This document shows, in pieces, positions 1 to 9,320 of a stretch of DNA of 64,000 nt. The translations under genes were made by a program, and so were the position numbers. The notes under the pieces were generated by a model, which made no database searches, was not told the DNA's origin, and saw nothing but the letters and a program-made list of their open reading frames with translations. Every line of letters begins with the position of its first letter. Within the stretch, counting starts at the first letter, position 1. The DNA is from Methanobrevibacter arboriphilus (GTDB lineage: Archaea; Methanobacteriota; Methanobacteria; Methanobacteriales; Methanobacteriaceae), in the NCBI RefSeq assembly GCF_019669925.1, contig NZ_AP019779.1, forward strand, positions 744,001-808,000. The letters are read 5' to 3'.

Positions 1-571
1 CAATTTTATTTTTAATTTCTTCAAAATGATTAGGTAAGTCTACAGGTTGAAGTCCTCTTTCTAAATATTTAGAAAAATGTTTTTTAACTTCTTCATCGTC
101 TAAAGACTTAGCATATTCTGCAATATGTACCCCAGCTATTCTATCATCATCAGGTACAATAGATTCACCATAAGGAACATCTAATCCTGCATCATTTGCA
201 GCTTTAACACCAGCAAATACTTTAGCTCCTTTAATAGATGATTTTAATCCAATGTCTAAAACAGCTTTTTCAACACCTTTATCTAAAGCTTTCTTAGCAC
301 ATAAATAAGCAGTCAAATAAGTTGCACTGGTGTTTTTAGTTCCACCTAACCAACCTAACTTTTTTAATTCTTTAGAATGTGCAGAAACAACAGTTTCATC
401 TCCGTTCTCCCCCACATTAATAATCTGAGCAATAACATTAGCATTAGAAATCCTAATTACTAATCTAGACTTATCTAAATCTACTAGTTTCATTCTAGCA
501 TCATAATTAGTTTTTCCTTCTCTTCTTCGTCTAAATGCTACTTTATATTTTGATCCTTGTGCCAAATTCAT
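1..571 (-). CDS. rpl18: 50S ribosomal protein L18 (uL18), 3' end cut by window edge
   Basis: Large-subunit protein that binds 5S rRNA together with L5. The reverse frame begins MNLAQGSKYKVAFRRRREGK and stays open for about 190 codons to the window edge, so only the last few residues can be missing from a family of about 190-195 residues. The start is set by an AAGGAGGA Shine-Dalgarno at 572-579, which overlaps the stop codon of rpl19e, so the two genes are tightly coupled. It is the most downstream gene visible of the ribosomal cluster; rps5, rpl30, rpl15 and secY would be expected beyond the edge. Identity is certain from sequence and gene order. Confidence 0.95.
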   Translation of the reverse strand, partial: MNLAQGSKYKVAFRRRREGKTNYDARMKLVDLDKSRLVIRISNANVIAQIINVGENGDETVVSAHSKELKKLGWLGGTKNTSATYLTAYLCAKKALDKGVEKAVLDIGLKSSIKGAKVFAGVKAANDAGLDVPYGESIVPDDDRIAGVHIAEYAKSLDDEEVKKHFSKYLERGLQPVDLPNHFEEIKNKI

Positions 572-577
572 TCCTCC

Positions 578-1024
578 TTATTTAATCAAATCATGATCCC
601 TGGCATAGGTTTTCATATAAGATTTACTTCTAAAGGCTCCACCTTTAGCCATTCTATATAATTTACGATAAGTAGTAACATCGATCTCCTCTGCATCACG
701 CATAGTTTTAAGATCTTTTCTTAAAGCTCTGATGGTAGTCATCCAAGCTTGTTTTTTAGGAGTTCTTGCATATTTAGCTCCTTTAATACTACCCCTACCT
801 TTTCTTCTTCCTTTTTTCTTTTGTTCAGCTAATTTTTTTGATCTATAGCTACTAATACCCTTTTGAGGTTTAGCTTTTATAGCTTTTTGATCAATTAGCT
901 GCTTAACACCTTCTCTTGTAATAGCCCTTGATACTTCTTCGATTTGTTCAGGATCAATCCATACTTTATTAACCCCAACTTTAAGTATGCTTGCAGCTAA
1001 TCTCTTTTGAGTGGTAAGATTCAT
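578..1024 (-). CDS. rpl19e: 50S ribosomal protein L19e (eL19)
   Basis: Archaeal/eukaryotic-type large-subunit protein of 148 residues. The N terminus (MNLTTQKRLAASILKVGVNK), the central very basic stretch (residues 58-85, rich in Lys, Arg and Gly) and the C-terminal helical part with the KTYARDHDLI ending are family hallmarks, and the length is normal. A GGAGG Shine-Dalgarno lies just upstream (1031-1036). It sits between rpl32e and rpl18 as in other Methanobacteriales, but the 328-nt gap before it is unusually long for this operon and contains a large inverted repeat, described separately. Confidence 0.96.
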   Translation of the reverse strand: MNLTTQKRLAASILKVGVNKVWIDPEQIEEVSRAITREGVKQLIDQKAIKAKPQKGISSYRSKKLAEQKKKGRRKGRGSIKGAKYARTPKKQAWMTTIRALRKDLKTMRDAEEIDVTTYRKLYRMAKGGAFRSKSYMKTYARDHDLIK

Positions 1025-1050
1025 AAAAAACCTCCATTTTAGCTTTTATT

Positions 1051-1122
1051 AGCTTGAATATTATAAATAATAATATTATAAATATAATGTTATAAATAAC
1101 AATTATAACTATTATTCAAGCT
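1051..1122. repeat. Inverted repeat in the 328-nt spacer upstream of rpl19e
   Basis: The spacer 1025-1352 holds no gene. Its most striking element is a perfect 10-bp inverted repeat, AGCTTGAATA at 1051-1060 and TATTCAAGCT at 1113-1122, enclosing 52 nt of nearly pure A/T that can itself pair. In the transcript of the ribosomal operon this would be a large hairpin ending about 15 nt before the rpl19e Shine-Dalgarno. A direct repeat of about 15 nt (atttaatagtaatac type) lies at about 1307-1332. The function is unknown; a regulatory leader, a processing site or neutral AT-rich DNA are all possible. Confidence 0.6.
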
Positions 1123-1352
1123 CCCTTAACTTTTAATATTAATAAATTAAAAACACACCTATTAAAAAATACCTATTAAAAAACGCTACTAGAATAAAGT
1201 ATAAGCATATATCCAATAAATCCATAAATCATAAGCTTACTCCTAGATTTAAATTTATTTCATGATTTTCATCCTATAGCTTTTATTCAATATATTTAAT
1301 AGTAATACATTTAATAGTAATACATTTAATTTTATTAATTAATTTATTTAAT

Positions 1353-1679
1353 TTACTTATTTAAAATTTTAATTCCTAATTCTGATGCCTTATTTAACAT
1401 CATTTCCTTCTTTTTTTTACCAATACTAGCACTAATTCTACCAGCTTCAGTATCAGGATTTAAATTTTCTAATTCAGACATATTTCTAACAAGAATATCT
1501 TTAAATCCAGATGGATGTAATCCTCTTTCGGATTTAGGAGAACCATAACCAATAGCAGGCATTGCAGGTTTTCCTGCTTCATACCTTCTCATTTTACTAG
1601 TTTTTCCTCTTGGACGTCTCCATTTTATTCCAAGCTTTTTATATCTGGCGTATTCTTGTCTTTTGAATTTTTTCTTCAT
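1353..1679 (-). CDS. rpl32e: 50S ribosomal protein L32e (eL32)
   Basis: Large-subunit protein of archaea and eukaryotes, 108 residues from MKKKFKRQEYARYKKLGIKW. The motif WRRPRGKTSKMRR and the YGSPKSERGLHPSGF segment identify it. The frame is open six codons further upstream, but GGTGA sits 4 nt before the internal ATG at 1679, inside that extension, so the shorter start is preferred. The length is at the short end of archaeal L32e. It lies between rpl6 and rpl19e, as usual. Confidence 0.95.
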   Translation of the reverse strand: MKKKFKRQEYARYKKLGIKWRRPRGKTSKMRRYEAGKPAMPAIGYGSPKSERGLHPSGFKDILVRNMSELENLNPDTEAGRISASIGKKKKEMMLNKASELGIKILNK

Positions 1680-1741
1680 TGAATCACCAATAAACATTAT
1701 AAATAATGAATTTTTAGTATTTTATTTTAAACTTCTTTATT

Positions 1742-2275
1742 TTAAGCTTTATCTATAAGATATATTCCATCTTGGAATACTCTTGGATCTCTTCCCTTAA
1801 TTTTAGTAGCTTGCTCTAAGTTAGCCACAGTTTGACCAACATCCTCTTTATTAATACCTGTGACAGTAACTTCATCCCCTTTAACATTAACTTTTGCACT
1901 ACCCACAATTTTAGCAGTACGAGGATGTCTTTCACCAAGGAAATTATCAATATTAACTTTATTTCCACTTACTTTTACATTCATTGGAAAGTGAGCAAAT
2001 ACAATTTTCATATGATAAGTAAACCCTTCAGTAACACCAGTAATCATATTATTAATATGAGCACGAGTAGTTCCAATCATTGACTTATCTTTCTTTTTAG
2101 GAAAAGAAGTTTCTAAAACTATTTTATCATCTTCTTTTTTCATAGATATATTAGGATATGTAAATTTTCGAGACACTTCACCTTGAGGTCCTTTAATTAT
2201 TACATTATCGCCAATTGTAACATTTACATCTTCAGGAATATCTATTTCTTCGGTAATATTAGCAGCTAAAACCAT
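1742..2275 (-). CDS. rpl6: 50S ribosomal protein L6 (uL6)
   Basis: Large-subunit protein near the GTPase-associated centre, 177 residues, a normal length for archaeal L6. It shows the two-fold repeated beta-sheet domain: an N-terminal part with EDVNVTIGDNVIIKGPQGEV and a C-terminal part with HFPMNVKVSGNKVNIDNFLG and the ending KIKGRDPRVFQDGIYLI. The start follows a GGTGAT Shine-Dalgarno with a 3-nt spacer. It is 8 nt downstream of rps8 and part of the same operon. Confidence 0.97.
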   Translation of the reverse strand: MVLAANITEEIDIPEDVNVTIGDNVIIKGPQGEVSRKFTYPNISMKKEDDKIVLETSFPKKKDKSMIGTTRAHINNMITGVTEGFTYHMKIVFAHFPMNVKVSGNKVNIDNFLGERHPRTAKIVGSAKVNVKGDEVTVTGINKEDVGQTVANLEQATKIKGRDPRVFQDGIYLIDKA

Positions 2276-2283
2276 CCTATCAC

Positions 2284-2676
2284 CTAATACATATAAGCCA
2301 ACAAGCGGCCACCAATACCCTTTTCTTTGGCATCTTTATGAGTCATGATACCTTCAGGAGTGGTTACTATTAAAATTCCAAAATTCTTTGCTGGTAAATA
2401 CCTTTTTTCAAATTTCTCAAATTCATCTTTCTTAACAGAATGACGTGGCTTTATAACACCACATTGATTGATGTTACCTTCAAGTTCAACTTGAAATTTT
2501 CCTGCCTTTTTGTCATCTATATATTCAAATTCACTAATATAATTCTCTTTTTGCATTGTGCTCAAAACTTGCCCAATTAATTTAGAGGCAGGAGAAATAG
2601 AACATGATTCATTAACTTGAAGTTCATTATTTCTTATATTAGTAAGAGCATCAGCAAGAGGATCCATAAGAGTCAT
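2284..2676 (-). CDS. rps8: 30S ribosomal protein S8 (uS8)
   Basis: Primary 16S rRNA-binding protein of the small subunit, 130 residues. [18 protein letters not shown] is the standard archaeal S8 N terminus, and the C-terminal segment with [19 protein letters not shown] and GGRLLAYMY is diagnostic. The frame extends three codons upstream to a GTG, but the GAGGTG Shine-Dalgarno lies 6 nt before the ATG at 2676, which fixes the start. It lies 11 nt after rps14. Confidence 0.97.
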   Translation of the reverse strand: MTLMDPLADALTNIRNNELQVNESCSISPASKLIGQVLSTMQKENYISEFEYIDDKKAGKFQVELEGNINQCGVIKPRHSVKKDEFEKFEKRYLPAKNFGILIVTTPEGIMTHKDAKEKGIGGRLLAYMY

Positions 2677-2687
2677 AATTAACACCT

Positions 2688-2834
2688 CTAATTATATTTT
2701 TTAAATCCAATTTTAGGAGCAATCTCTCTAAAACATTGCCTACATAACATGAGTCCATAACGACTAACCATAGCAGAATGATCACCGCAACGACTACATT
2801 TTTTTGCTGCTTTTCCGTATTTTCTTGGCAACAT
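2688..2834 (-). CDS. rps14: 30S ribosomal protein S14, zinc-ribbon type (uS14)
   Basis: A 48-residue small-subunit protein, easily missed because of its size; a longer shadow frame covers the same DNA. The reading [20 protein letters not shown]... contains a zinc ribbon of two CxxC pairs (C13/C16 and C31/C34), and [20 protein letters not shown] is characteristic of the zinc-binding archaeal S14. AAGGTGAT immediately precedes the ATG. It is placed between rpl5 and rps8, the standard spc order. Confidence 0.96.
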   Translation of the reverse strand: MLPRKYGKAAKKCSRCGDHSAMVSRYGLMLCRQCFREIAPKIGFKKYN

Positions 2835-2933
2835 ATCACCTTATTAATTTAACCTTAATTATTAAAATTAATTATTTAAAAATTAATTATCCAAATTAAT
2901 TATTAACTAATTATAAACATAAATCCAATAAAA

Positions 2934-3446
2934 TCATTCCTGATCAATATTTACTTGGAAATTATCTTTCATATATTTAATAGTCTCTTCTTTTTTGACC
3001 ATATGTCTTTTAGGAATTTTCTTTTGTTGAATTTTTCTTCTTTTAATCCTATAACCCGGTTTTTCAAAAGTAACAGAAACATTCATACCAAATATACCAA
3101 TATCTGGATCATAACGGATTCCTGGAATATCAATATGTTCTGCTATACCAAAAGAAACATTACCTTGATCATCAAATTGCTTCTCTCTTAAAGTATTGCC
3201 AATACCATCTAAAACCATTTTAATAGCTTTATCAGCCTTTTCACCACGTAAAGTAACTTTACAAGCAATAGGTTGGTGTTTTCTAATACCAAATTCAGGA
3301 TTGGTAACTTTAGAAAAAGTTTTTACTGGATCCTGACCAGTTAAATTAGATAAAAGATCCATAGCACGAGATAATCTTTCCCCAGATTCTCCAACACCAA
3401 TATTTAAAGTAGCTTTAGCTATGACAACTTCTTCCATAGGATTCAT
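2934..3446 (-). CDS. rpl5: 50S ribosomal protein L5 (uL5)
   Basis: 5S rRNA-binding protein of the central protuberance, 170 residues, the normal archaeal length. Recognisable segments are [17 protein letters not shown] near the N terminus, the [19 protein letters not shown] stretch and [23 protein letters not shown]. The ATG overlaps the rps4e stop (TAATG) and follows an AGGAGGT Shine-Dalgarno within the rps4e 3' end, which implies translational coupling. Confidence 0.97.
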   Translation of the reverse strand: MNPMEEVVIAKATLNIGVGESGERLSRAMDLLSNLTGQDPVKTFSKVTNPEFGIRKHQPIACKVTLRGEKADKAIKMVLDGIGNTLREKQFDDQGNVSFGIAEHIDIPGIRYDPDIGIFGMNVSVTFEKPGYRIKRRKIQQKKIPKRHMVKKEETIKYMKDNFQVNIDQE

Positions 3447-4174
3447 TATTTACCTCCTGGAAGTGATATTGCAGGTTTGTCTTTACCTATAACAAATGCA
3501 TAATCTTTTAATGTGAGGAAATTCTCCTTTTTATCATTTTCAACAACAACAGTATTAGGGTTAGATGATTTATTAATATTAATTTCATTAATTTTACCAA
3601 TCTCACCAATATGTTTACCACCAGTAATAAGTACTAAAGCACCTTCTTCAAACTTGAAATTATCTGTAATTTCTTGTTCAGGAACAGCTAAACTTACTAC
3701 ATCACTAGCAGAAAAAGAATCTTCTACAAGAACATTTCTACCATCATGGAGGTTTAATTGGATTTTACCTTTTTTGAGTGTAGTTTTATTTGTTATCTTA
3801 CACAATTTAAATCCACTATTTTCTTTTGAAATAGGGTGAAGAGTTAATCTACCTTTTAAATCTGGTAAAACTCTATAAAAATCTTCAGATGCTGGAATTT
3901 CAACTACATCCATAAAACCTACTGGATATTTGTAATCTTTTCTAGCTCTACCATCAACTAATACTTTGCCAGTATTAATAATTCTTTTTGCTTCTCTTGA
4001 GTTATCAGCTAAACCTAAAATATCTCTAATTACAACGAGTAAAGATAAAGAATCTTCAATAGCATGAGGTCCCGCTGCAGGTTTGACCGTCCATTTATTT
4101 TCTTTTGGACTAATAGGCCAACTTTTAGGAGCTTTAAATCTTTTAAGATGTTTTCTTGATCCCATTTTTGCCAT
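3446..4174 (-). CDS. rps4e: 30S ribosomal protein S4e (eS4)
   Basis: Small-subunit protein specific to archaea and eukaryotes, 242 residues from [19 protein letters not shown]. It has the N-terminal basic segment, an S4-like RNA-binding region ([20 protein letters not shown]) and a C-terminal KOW-like domain with [14 protein letters not shown]. The frame runs six codons further upstream into rpl24, but the AGGAAGGGATAAA leader before the ATG at 4174 and the family N terminus support the shorter start. It overlaps rpl5 by one base. Confidence 0.96.
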   Translation of the reverse strand: MAKMGSRKHLKRFKAPKSWPISPKENKWTVKPAAGPHAIEDSLSLLVVIRDILGLADNSREAKRIINTGKVLVDGRARKDYKYPVGFMDVVEIPASEDFYRVLPDLKGRLTLHPISKENSGFKLCKITNKTTLKKGKIQLNLHDGRNVLVEDSFSASDVVSLAVPEQEITDNFKFEEGALVLITGGKHIGEIGKINEININKSSNPNTVVVENDKKENFLTLKDYAFVIGKDKPAISLPGGK

Positions 4175-4175
4175 T

Positions 4176-4529
4176 TTATCCCTTCCTGTCAATAATTCTG
4201 CTTCTTCTTTCGTCTTTTAAATCTGCATTAACAATCATCAAATTAGATGGGTGAACTGGGAAGAAAACTGAATTTCCATCAGGTTTACTTAAAGTAGCTC
4301 CTTCAACAATAATTTTATAATTTCTAGAGTCTATTTTTTCAACTTTTCCTTCATGCCCTTTGAATTCCCCACGCATGATTTGTACAGTATCACCAGTCCT
4401 AATAGGTAAAGATTTTTTTCCAAAGTCTTCTTTTAAATCTTTACTTAAAGTGACACTCATAATGTTACGGCGAAGATGTAAAGGTGCATTGTAAAGAGCT
4501 TTTCTTTGTTTTCTTGGTTGTTTTGACAT
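4176..4529 (-). CDS. rpl24: 50S ribosomal protein L24 (uL24)
   Basis: Assembly-initiating large-subunit protein, 117 residues from [20 protein letters not shown], the archaeal/eukaryotic L26-like N terminus. A KOW motif is visible in [30 protein letters not shown] precedes the chosen ATG; the open frame starts five codons earlier but that would place the Shine-Dalgarno inside the gene. It is separated from rps4e by one base and from rpl14 by 18. Confidence 0.96.
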   Translation of the reverse strand: MSKQPRKQRKALYNAPLHLRRNIMSVTLSKDLKEDFGKKSLPIRTGDTVQIMRGEFKGHEGKVEKIDSRNYKIIVEGATLSKPDGNSVFFPVHPSNLMIVNADLKDERRSRIIDRKG

Positions 4530-4547
4530 TTTATCACCATTCATTAA

Positions 4548-4946
4548 TCAAATCAAAATGCTTGCAGCACTTCCAACACTAGGCCATCTATCTGCTGCTT
4601 CTTTAGCAACAGGCCCTCTAACTTCAGACCCTTTTAATACTCCTTCAGGAGTAATAATAACAGCCGCATTATCTTCAAATTTCACTCGAAAACCATCTGC
4701 ACGACGATATTCTTTTTTTTGTCTTACAACAACAGCATTGACAATTTCTCTACGCATATCAGCAGTACCCTTTTTTACAGAAGCAACTACAAGATCGCCA
4801 ACACCTGCAACATCAAGTCTTCTACGTACTCCTTTATATCCTTTAACAGATATAATTTCTATTTCACGTGCACCTGTATTATCTACACAACTGAGACGAG
4901 CCCCAATAGGCAGAGATTTAGATACATTAGATGTAAGAGTTTTCAT
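4548..4946 (-). CDS. rpl14: 50S ribosomal protein L14 (uL14)
   Basis: Large-subunit protein at the subunit interface, 132 residues, a normal length. The family core [20 protein letters not shown], the [24 protein letters not shown] stretch and the ending [12 protein letters not shown] are all present. The start abuts the rps17 stop directly (4946/4947), consistent with coupled translation. A long open frame on the opposite strand here is only a shadow. Confidence 0.97.
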   Translation of the reverse strand: MKTLTSNVSKSLPIGARLSCVDNTGAREIEIISVKGYKGVRRRLDVAGVGDLVVASVKKGTADMRREIVNAVVVRQKKEYRRADGFRVKFEDNAAVIITPEGVLKGSEVRGPVAKEAADRWPSVGSAASILI

Positions 4947-5267
4947 TTAGTTGTCTCCTTTTACTTCTACTAAAACAAAATGTTTAGTTTTACTTAAAGG
5001 TCTGCATTCTGCAACCTTGACTGAATCTCCAATTTTTACATTGAAACAATCAGGTTTGTGAACATTAATTTTTGATTTTCTCTTTTCATATCTTTCATAC
5101 TTTCGTATGAACTTGTAAAAACTGCGTTCTACTGTAATAGTCCTTTCTGCTTTATCACTAACAACAATTCCTTCAAGGACTTGTCCTCTAACTGGTAAAG
5201 TTCCATGAAAAGGACAGTTAGAATCATTACATTCAGCTTCTACTTGTTGAACATTAAGACCAACCAT
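4947..5267 (-). CDS. rps17: 30S ribosomal protein S17 (uS17)
   Basis: Primary 16S rRNA-binding small-subunit protein, 106 residues. It has the archaeal N-terminal segment [21 protein letters not shown] followed by the OB-fold core with [25 protein letters not shown] and the C-terminal [21 protein letters not shown] motif. GGTGATAAT precedes the ATG. It lies between rnp1 and rpl14 as in other methanogens. Confidence 0.96.
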   Translation of the reverse strand: MVGLNVQQVEAECNDSNCPFHGTLPVRGQVLEGIVVSDKAERTITVERSFYKFIRKYERYEKRKSKINVHKPDCFNVKIGDSVKVAECRPLSKTKHFVLVEVKGDN

Positions 5268-5323
5268 ATTATCACCAATATAACTTTTTAACAGTAATAT
5301 TATAATATTGCAATTTTTTAATA

Positions 5324-5641
5324 TTACAATTTTTTATATTTCTTTTTAATTCTATCTTCAGGACGGCTAACTAAAATCTTTCCGTCTATTTCAACTAATT
5401 CTCCATTTGGAAGGAATAAGTGAAAAATTGAAACATCTTTAGGTATAACTTTAATTTCATCAGTTTCAGTTTCAACAGAGATAGTTTTTTTCCTTTCATC
5501 TATGATTTTCCCACTAACTCCAATTAAAAAAATATTAGAACTTTCAACAACCTTTAAATATAACCCAATCAACTCATGGTGAAAAATATTTTTTGAGGTA
5601 ATCATATTATCTAATAATTGGATAGTAGGCTTTAATGACAT
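5324..5641 (-). CDS. rnp1: RNase P protein component 1 (Rpp29/Pop4)
   Basis: Protein subunit of archaeal ribonuclease P, which matures the 5' ends of tRNAs. The 105-residue product has the Sm-like beta-barrel signature: [19 protein letters not shown], then [18 protein letters not shown] and the C-terminal [19 protein letters not shown]. Location upstream of rps17 inside the S10-type cluster is the conserved archaeal context. The Met at residue 13 is a possible alternative start. The 190-nt spacer to aIF1 contains nothing recognisable. Confidence 0.9.
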   Translation of the reverse strand: MSLKPTIQLLDNMITSKNIFHHELIGLYLKVVESSNIFLIGVSGKIIDERKKTISVETETDEIKVIPKDVSIFHLFLPNGELVEIDGKILVSRPEDRIKKKYKKL

Positions 5642-5831
5642 TAAATGATATAATACAAATGATATAGATAATTATATGATTATTAAAAATTATAACAAAA
5701 TTTATAAGATATTTATAGTACTATCTACCAATAATAATATTTTACCAGTAAATATAATTACTAATAAATATTTTACTAATAATTTTCACTTATATAATAA
5801 TATAATAATCATTAATTCAAATTTCTAAAGA

Positions 5832-6170
5832 TTAATGTCTCCTTTTATTGAATTTTTTATCAGAATCTCTGATTTCAATAGTGTCTGAAGAGAAACCCAT
5901 ATCAGATAAAACTTCTTTAACTTTCCTTTTATGGTCACCTTGAAGTTCTATTTGACCTTTTTTAGCTGTACCTCCACAAGCACATTTAGCTTTTAATTCT
6001 TTAGTAAGCTCTTTAATATCAATATCATGTTCGTCTATACCTTCTACAATTGTCATAAGTTTTCCGAATCTTCTTCTAACTGTATAAACTTTTACAGTTT
6101 GAACTTCTCTTGCAATTTCTTCACAAACACAAAGTTCTTCAGGAAGACCACATACATCACAGATTTTCAT
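5832..6170 (-). CDS. Translation initiation factor aIF1 (SUI1 family)
   Basis: Archaeal homologue of eukaryotic eIF1, which sits near the P site of the small subunit and monitors start-codon recognition. The 112-residue protein has an N-terminal Cys-rich piece ([18 protein letters not shown]) and the SUI1 fold with [35 protein letters not shown] and the [11 protein letters not shown] helix. Its ATG follows the rpl29 stop closely in AACTAAATG. Position between rpl29 and rnp1 is typical of Methanobacteriales. Confidence 0.93.
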   Translation of the reverse strand: MKICDVCGLPEELCVCEEIAREVQTVKVYTVRRRFGKLMTIVEGIDEHDIDIKELTKELKAKCACGGTAKKGQIELQGDHKRKVKEVLSDMGFSSDTIEIRDSDKKFNKRRH

Positions 6171-6377
6171 TTAGTTCTCCTTCTGTTTTTGGTTCATAAT
6201 TGTAAGAACCCGAGCAATAGTCCTTTTAAGTTCTCGGATTTTACCAGGATTTTCATTAACCCCAGCAGCAGAACTTTTAGAAATATTTTTAGCTAGTTCT
6301 GCTTTGAGTTCAATCAATTTTTCTTGAATGTCCTCAACTTCCATTTCCCAAATTTCTCTACTTCTTAAAATCGCCAT
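6171..6377 (-). CDS. rpl29: 50S ribosomal protein L29 (uL29)
   Basis: Small two-helix protein at the peptide exit tunnel, 68 residues. MAILRSREIWEMEVEDIQEKL and the second helix GKIRELKRTIARVLTIMNQK are classic L29. It lies between rps3 and the aIF1 gene, whose ATG follows directly. Confidence 0.95.
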   Translation of the reverse strand: MAILRSREIWEMEVEDIQEKLIELKAELAKNISKSSAAGVNENPGKIRELKRTIARVLTIMNQKQKEN

Positions 6378-6431
6378 TTACTTCAACTCTTAATAAATAA
6401 ATATTAATTTTAAAGGATTGATTTAATTATC

Positions 6432-7277
6432 CTATCCTTCTGAAGTCTCATTTAGAGCTTTTTCTGACTTTTCAGATTCTTCTGATTCTTCTGAAATTTC
6501 TTCATCAGCAATTTCATCTTCAGATTCAGAATCAATTTCTTCAAGCTCCTCTAATTCTTCAAGTTCTACTTCATCAATTTCTACTTCTTCTTCAGCAACT
6601 TTAGCATCAGAGACATCGTCTACTTCCAAATCAATAACAACTTCATTAGATGTAGATTCTTCAGATTCTTCAGAAGATTCCAATGTTGGAGGTAAAATAT
6701 CAACTTTATCTGGTAAAACAGCTTCAGGAGGCATTATCCTAACAAAAATTCCTAAAACACCAGGTTTTAATTGTACAGTTGCAAAACCTTCTTTAACAAA
6801 TCTTGTTGATGGTTCTCCACATTTTTTAATATATCCTTCTACGAATTTAGCAACAGCAGATCTGGATCCTCTAATTTTACCAGAAATAGTTACTTCTACA
6901 CCTTGAGCACCAGCACCCATAATTCTACGAATGGTTGAATAAGCTACCCTTCTGAAGTGCATTCCTCTTTGTAACATTGATGCAATTTTATAAGCCATAA
7001 TTTTTGGATTGAGCTCAGGTACATCAACCTCTTTAACTTCAACTTGAGGATTATCAAGATCAAAATCATTTTTAAGAGTTTGTGTAATAGCTCTTACAGT
7101 TTTTCCACCCCTACCAATAACCATTCCTGGTCTTTCAGCATATACAACTACCATTGTACCTAAAGGAGTTACCTGAACATCCATTCCACCATAACCGGCT
7201 CTTTCAAGTTCATTTTCTAAATATTCGTCAATTTTAGTCCTTCTAAGACCTTCAGTGACAAAATCTTTTTCAATCAT
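6432..7277 (-). CDS. rps3: 30S ribosomal protein S3 (uS3) with long acidic tail
   Basis: Small-subunit protein lining the mRNA entry channel. The 281 residues contain the KH domain (GMVIGRGGKTVRAI, residues 51-64) and the C-terminal S3 domain (RRIMGAGAQGVEVTISGKIR). From about residue 195 onward the chain turns into an acidic, Glu/Asp/Ser-rich tail of roughly 80 residues, with runs such as ESEESTSNEV and EEVEIDEVELEELEELEEID. Acidic S3 tails occur in related archaea, so this is an extended version of a known trait. It lies 4 nt after rpl22. Confidence 0.95.
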   Translation of the reverse strand: MIEKDFVTEGLRRTKIDEYLENELERAGYGGMDVQVTPLGTMVVVYAERPGMVIGRGGKTVRAITQTLKNDFDLDNPQVEVKEVDVPELNPKIMAYKIASMLQRGMHFRRVAYSTIRRIMGAGAQGVEVTISGKIRGSRSAVAKFVEGYIKKCGEPSTRFVKEGFATVQLKPGVLGIFVRIMPPEAVLPDKVDILPPTLESSEESEESTSNEVVIDLEVDDVSDAKVAEEEVEIDEVELEELEELEEIDSESEDEIADEEISEESEESEKSEKALNETSEG

Positions 7278-7281
7278 TAAT

Positions 7282-7743
7282 TTAAGCCTCCCCTAAAACA
7301 ATTTGCACATGGGTTGTAGGTGTATTAAATGGAGTTACTCTTCCAAATGCTCTTGGAATTCCACCTTTTATTACAAAACCTCTATGACTAGAAATATGTA
7401 CAATTTTTAAGTTTTCAGTATCCAGACCTTTATATTCAGCATTAGCTTCAGCATTTTCTAAAATTTTTAAAATTTGTTTAGCTGCTTTAACTGGATATCT
7501 TCCACTAGGCCATCCATTTAACCCTTTTCTATGTCCCACTTTCTTATTGTGTCTTTTAAAAGGAACTGCCTTTTTCATGTCAATTACTTCAATTAAGTAA
7601 TTTTTTGCTTTTTCTACATTCATTCCTCTTATTGCCCTACATATCTCAACAGAATGCTTTGGAGAAATTTTAAGAGTTTTACCCATAGCACGAGCTGTTT
7701 TAGAGCCATCTTCATCATTATAAGCATATTTAATATCAGCCAT
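7282..7743 (-). CDS. rpl22: 50S ribosomal protein L22 (uL22)
   Basis: Large-subunit protein whose loop lines the exit tunnel, 153 residues, the archaeal (L17e-like) form. Hallmarks are [22 protein letters not shown] and the C-terminal [22 protein letters not shown]. The order rps19-rpl22-rps3 is the standard S10 arrangement. A clear GGAG Shine-Dalgarno precedes the ATG. Confidence 0.96.
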   Translation of the reverse strand: MADIKYAYNDEDGSKTARAMGKTLKISPKHSVEICRAIRGMNVEKAKNYLIEVIDMKKAVPFKRHNKKVGHRKGLNGWPSGRYPVKAAKQILKILENAEANAEYKGLDTENLKIVHISSHRGFVIKGGIPRAFGRVTPFNTPTTHVQIVLGEA

Positions 7744-7814
7744 AAAATAATCTCCTTATTTATTTAACAACAAGTCAATTTTGTTCTTATATACAAATCT
7801 TACTCATTGCAACC

Positions 7815-8225
7815 TTATTTAAGAGGCACGAACATAGATGATCTGGTAGCTCCCATACCTGGGTCTCCATGTTGAACTCTTTGCCTAGTTGGTGCAAATT
7901 CACCAAAGTAGCAACCAATCATTTCAGCAGTCAATTCAACTTCAACAAACTCTTTACCATTGTAAATACCAAAAATAGTTCCTACCATTTCAGGTAAAAC
8001 TATCATATCCCTACAATGAGTTTTGATAACCAGAGGTTTTCCACCTTTTTGTTCTTGTTTTTTCAACTTTCTAAATTTATCCAGCACAGTTTGTTGCCTT
8101 GGTAAAAATCCTCTTTTTAAAGATCTTCTTTGCCTTGCTGGTAATATTTTCATTAAATCCTCTAAAGACATTTTTTGTAATTCCTCTAGAGTATAACCTT
8201 GATATTTAAATATTTTTCTTGCCAA
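7815..8225 (-). CDS. rps19: 30S ribosomal protein S19 (uS19)
   Basis: Small-subunit head protein that forms a complex with S13, 136 residues, the longer archaeal/eukaryotic (S15e-like) form. [24 protein letters not shown], the [11 protein letters not shown] segment, [17 protein letters not shown] and [20 protein letters not shown] identify it. It lies between rpl2 and rpl22. Confidence 0.96.
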   Translation of the reverse strand: MARKIFKYQGYTLEELQKMSLEDLMKILPARQRRSLKRGFLPRQQTVLDKFRKLKKQEQKGGKPLVIKTHCRDMIVLPEMVGTIFGIYNGKEFVEVELTAEMIGCYFGEFAPTRQRVQHGDPGMGATRSSMFVPLK

Positions 8226-8243
8226 ACAGTCACATCCTTAGTA

Positions 8244-8969
8244 TTATCTTCTCTTACCGGTTCTTCTAGCCGCAATAGAACCAACCTTTCTTCCTGGAGG
8301 TGTGTGTCTAGAAACTGTAGTAGGTCGTCCAGGATGTTGTCTGTTTCCTCCACCATGTGGGTGATCTACTGCATTCATAGCTACCCCTCTTACAGTCATA
8401 GATTTCTTACCTTTAGCTTTAAAGGCATGCCATCTCTTACCTGCTTTAAGGAATGGTTTATCTTTTCTTCCTCCACCTGCTACAACACCGATAGTTGCCC
8501 TACATGCTGGATTGAAAGATTTTAACTCTCCAGATGGAAGTTCAATAACAGCCTTATCAGCATCATGTGTAATTAAAGAAGCATAAGTTCCAGAAGATCT
8601 TACAAATTTTCCACCATCTCCTGGTCTATTTTCAATATCATAAATTGGAGTTCCCTCAGGGATTTCAGCTAAAGGTAAAGAGTTACCAAAACTTATTGGA
8701 GCTGAAACACCACATTCAATATTATCATCAATTTGAATACTTTCAGGAGCTAATATGAACTTCTTTTCACCATTTTCAAATTTAACCTGAGCAATAGGAG
8801 CAGACCTTCCAGGATCATGAACAATATCCACAACTTTTCCTTTTAGGCTTCCCTGTTTTTCAATTTCATCATAAGTCCTATATTGGATCTTATCCTTAAA
8901 ACGATGAGAAGCACTACGATAAGCAGGAGTTCCTCTTCCTCTTCTTTGGTGTATTAATCGTTTTCCCAT
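8244..8969 (-). CDS. rpl2: 50S ribosomal protein L2 (uL2)
   Basis: Large-subunit protein close to the peptidyl transferase centre, 241 residues, normal for archaea. MGKRLIHQRRGRGTPAYRS, the GTPIYDIENRPGDGGKFVRS region and the highly conserved RGVAMNAVDHPHGGGNRQHP segment, containing the His required for activity in the family, are visible. It lies between rpl23 and rps19. Confidence 0.97.
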   Translation of the reverse strand: MGKRLIHQRRGRGTPAYRSASHRFKDKIQYRTYDEIEKQGSLKGKVVDIVHDPGRSAPIAQVKFENGEKKFILAPESIQIDDNIECGVSAPISFGNSLPLAEIPEGTPIYDIENRPGDGGKFVRSSGTYASLITHDADKAVIELPSGELKSFNPACRATIGVVAGGGRKDKPFLKAGKRWHAFKAKGKKSMTVRGVAMNAVDHPHGGGNRQHPGRPTTVSRHTPPGRKVGSIAARRTGKRR

Positions 8970-9011
8970 TTTTTATTCTCCTTATATGTTTGTATCCTTT
9001 ATATTCCCTAT

Positions 9012-9272
9012 CTAGAATACTCCCATTTTAACAGCTACATCTTCTGCAGCATTTTCTTCAACTAAAGAAATGTATGCTAACTTAAGCCCTTTTGAATTTA
9101 TATGAGTATTTACGCTTTTAACTTTTTCATCAAATAAATATTCAAAAGCATTTTTGATAGCTTTTTTATCAGTTTCTCTTAAAACAACAAAAGTAAGTTC
9201 ATTTCTTTGATCAATTAGATTCATAGTTTTTTCTGTAACATGAGGTCTAACAATAACTGAATACGGATCCAT
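9012..9272 (-). CDS. rpl23: 50S ribosomal protein L23 (uL23)
   Basis: Exit-tunnel protein that docks SRP and chaperones, 86 residues from MDPYSVIVRPHVTEKTM. Core segments are NELTFVVLRETDKKAIKNAF and LFDEKVKSVNTHINSKG. The frame is open three codons upstream to a GTG, but AAGGTGG lies 5 nt before the ATG at 9272 and overlaps that GTG, so the ATG is chosen. Confidence 0.95.
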   Translation of the reverse strand: MDPYSVIVRPHVTEKTMNLIDQRNELTFVVLRETDKKAIKNAFEYLFDEKVKSVNTHINSKGLKLAYISLVEENAAEDVAVKMGVF

Positions 9273-9320
9273 GTTATCCACCTTCTTAATTATTCCAACA
9301 AATAATTCCCAATAAGGAAT

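Noticed and set aside
2651-2839. 62-residue frame overlapping rps14
   Set aside because: Different frame; the overlapping 48-residue reading is a perfect zinc-ribbon S14 in its standard place.
4558-4950. 130-residue plus-strand frame antisense to rpl14
   Set aside because: Shadow of the conserved ribosomal gene; no Shine-Dalgarno or homology. The same holds for other antisense frames in the cluster.
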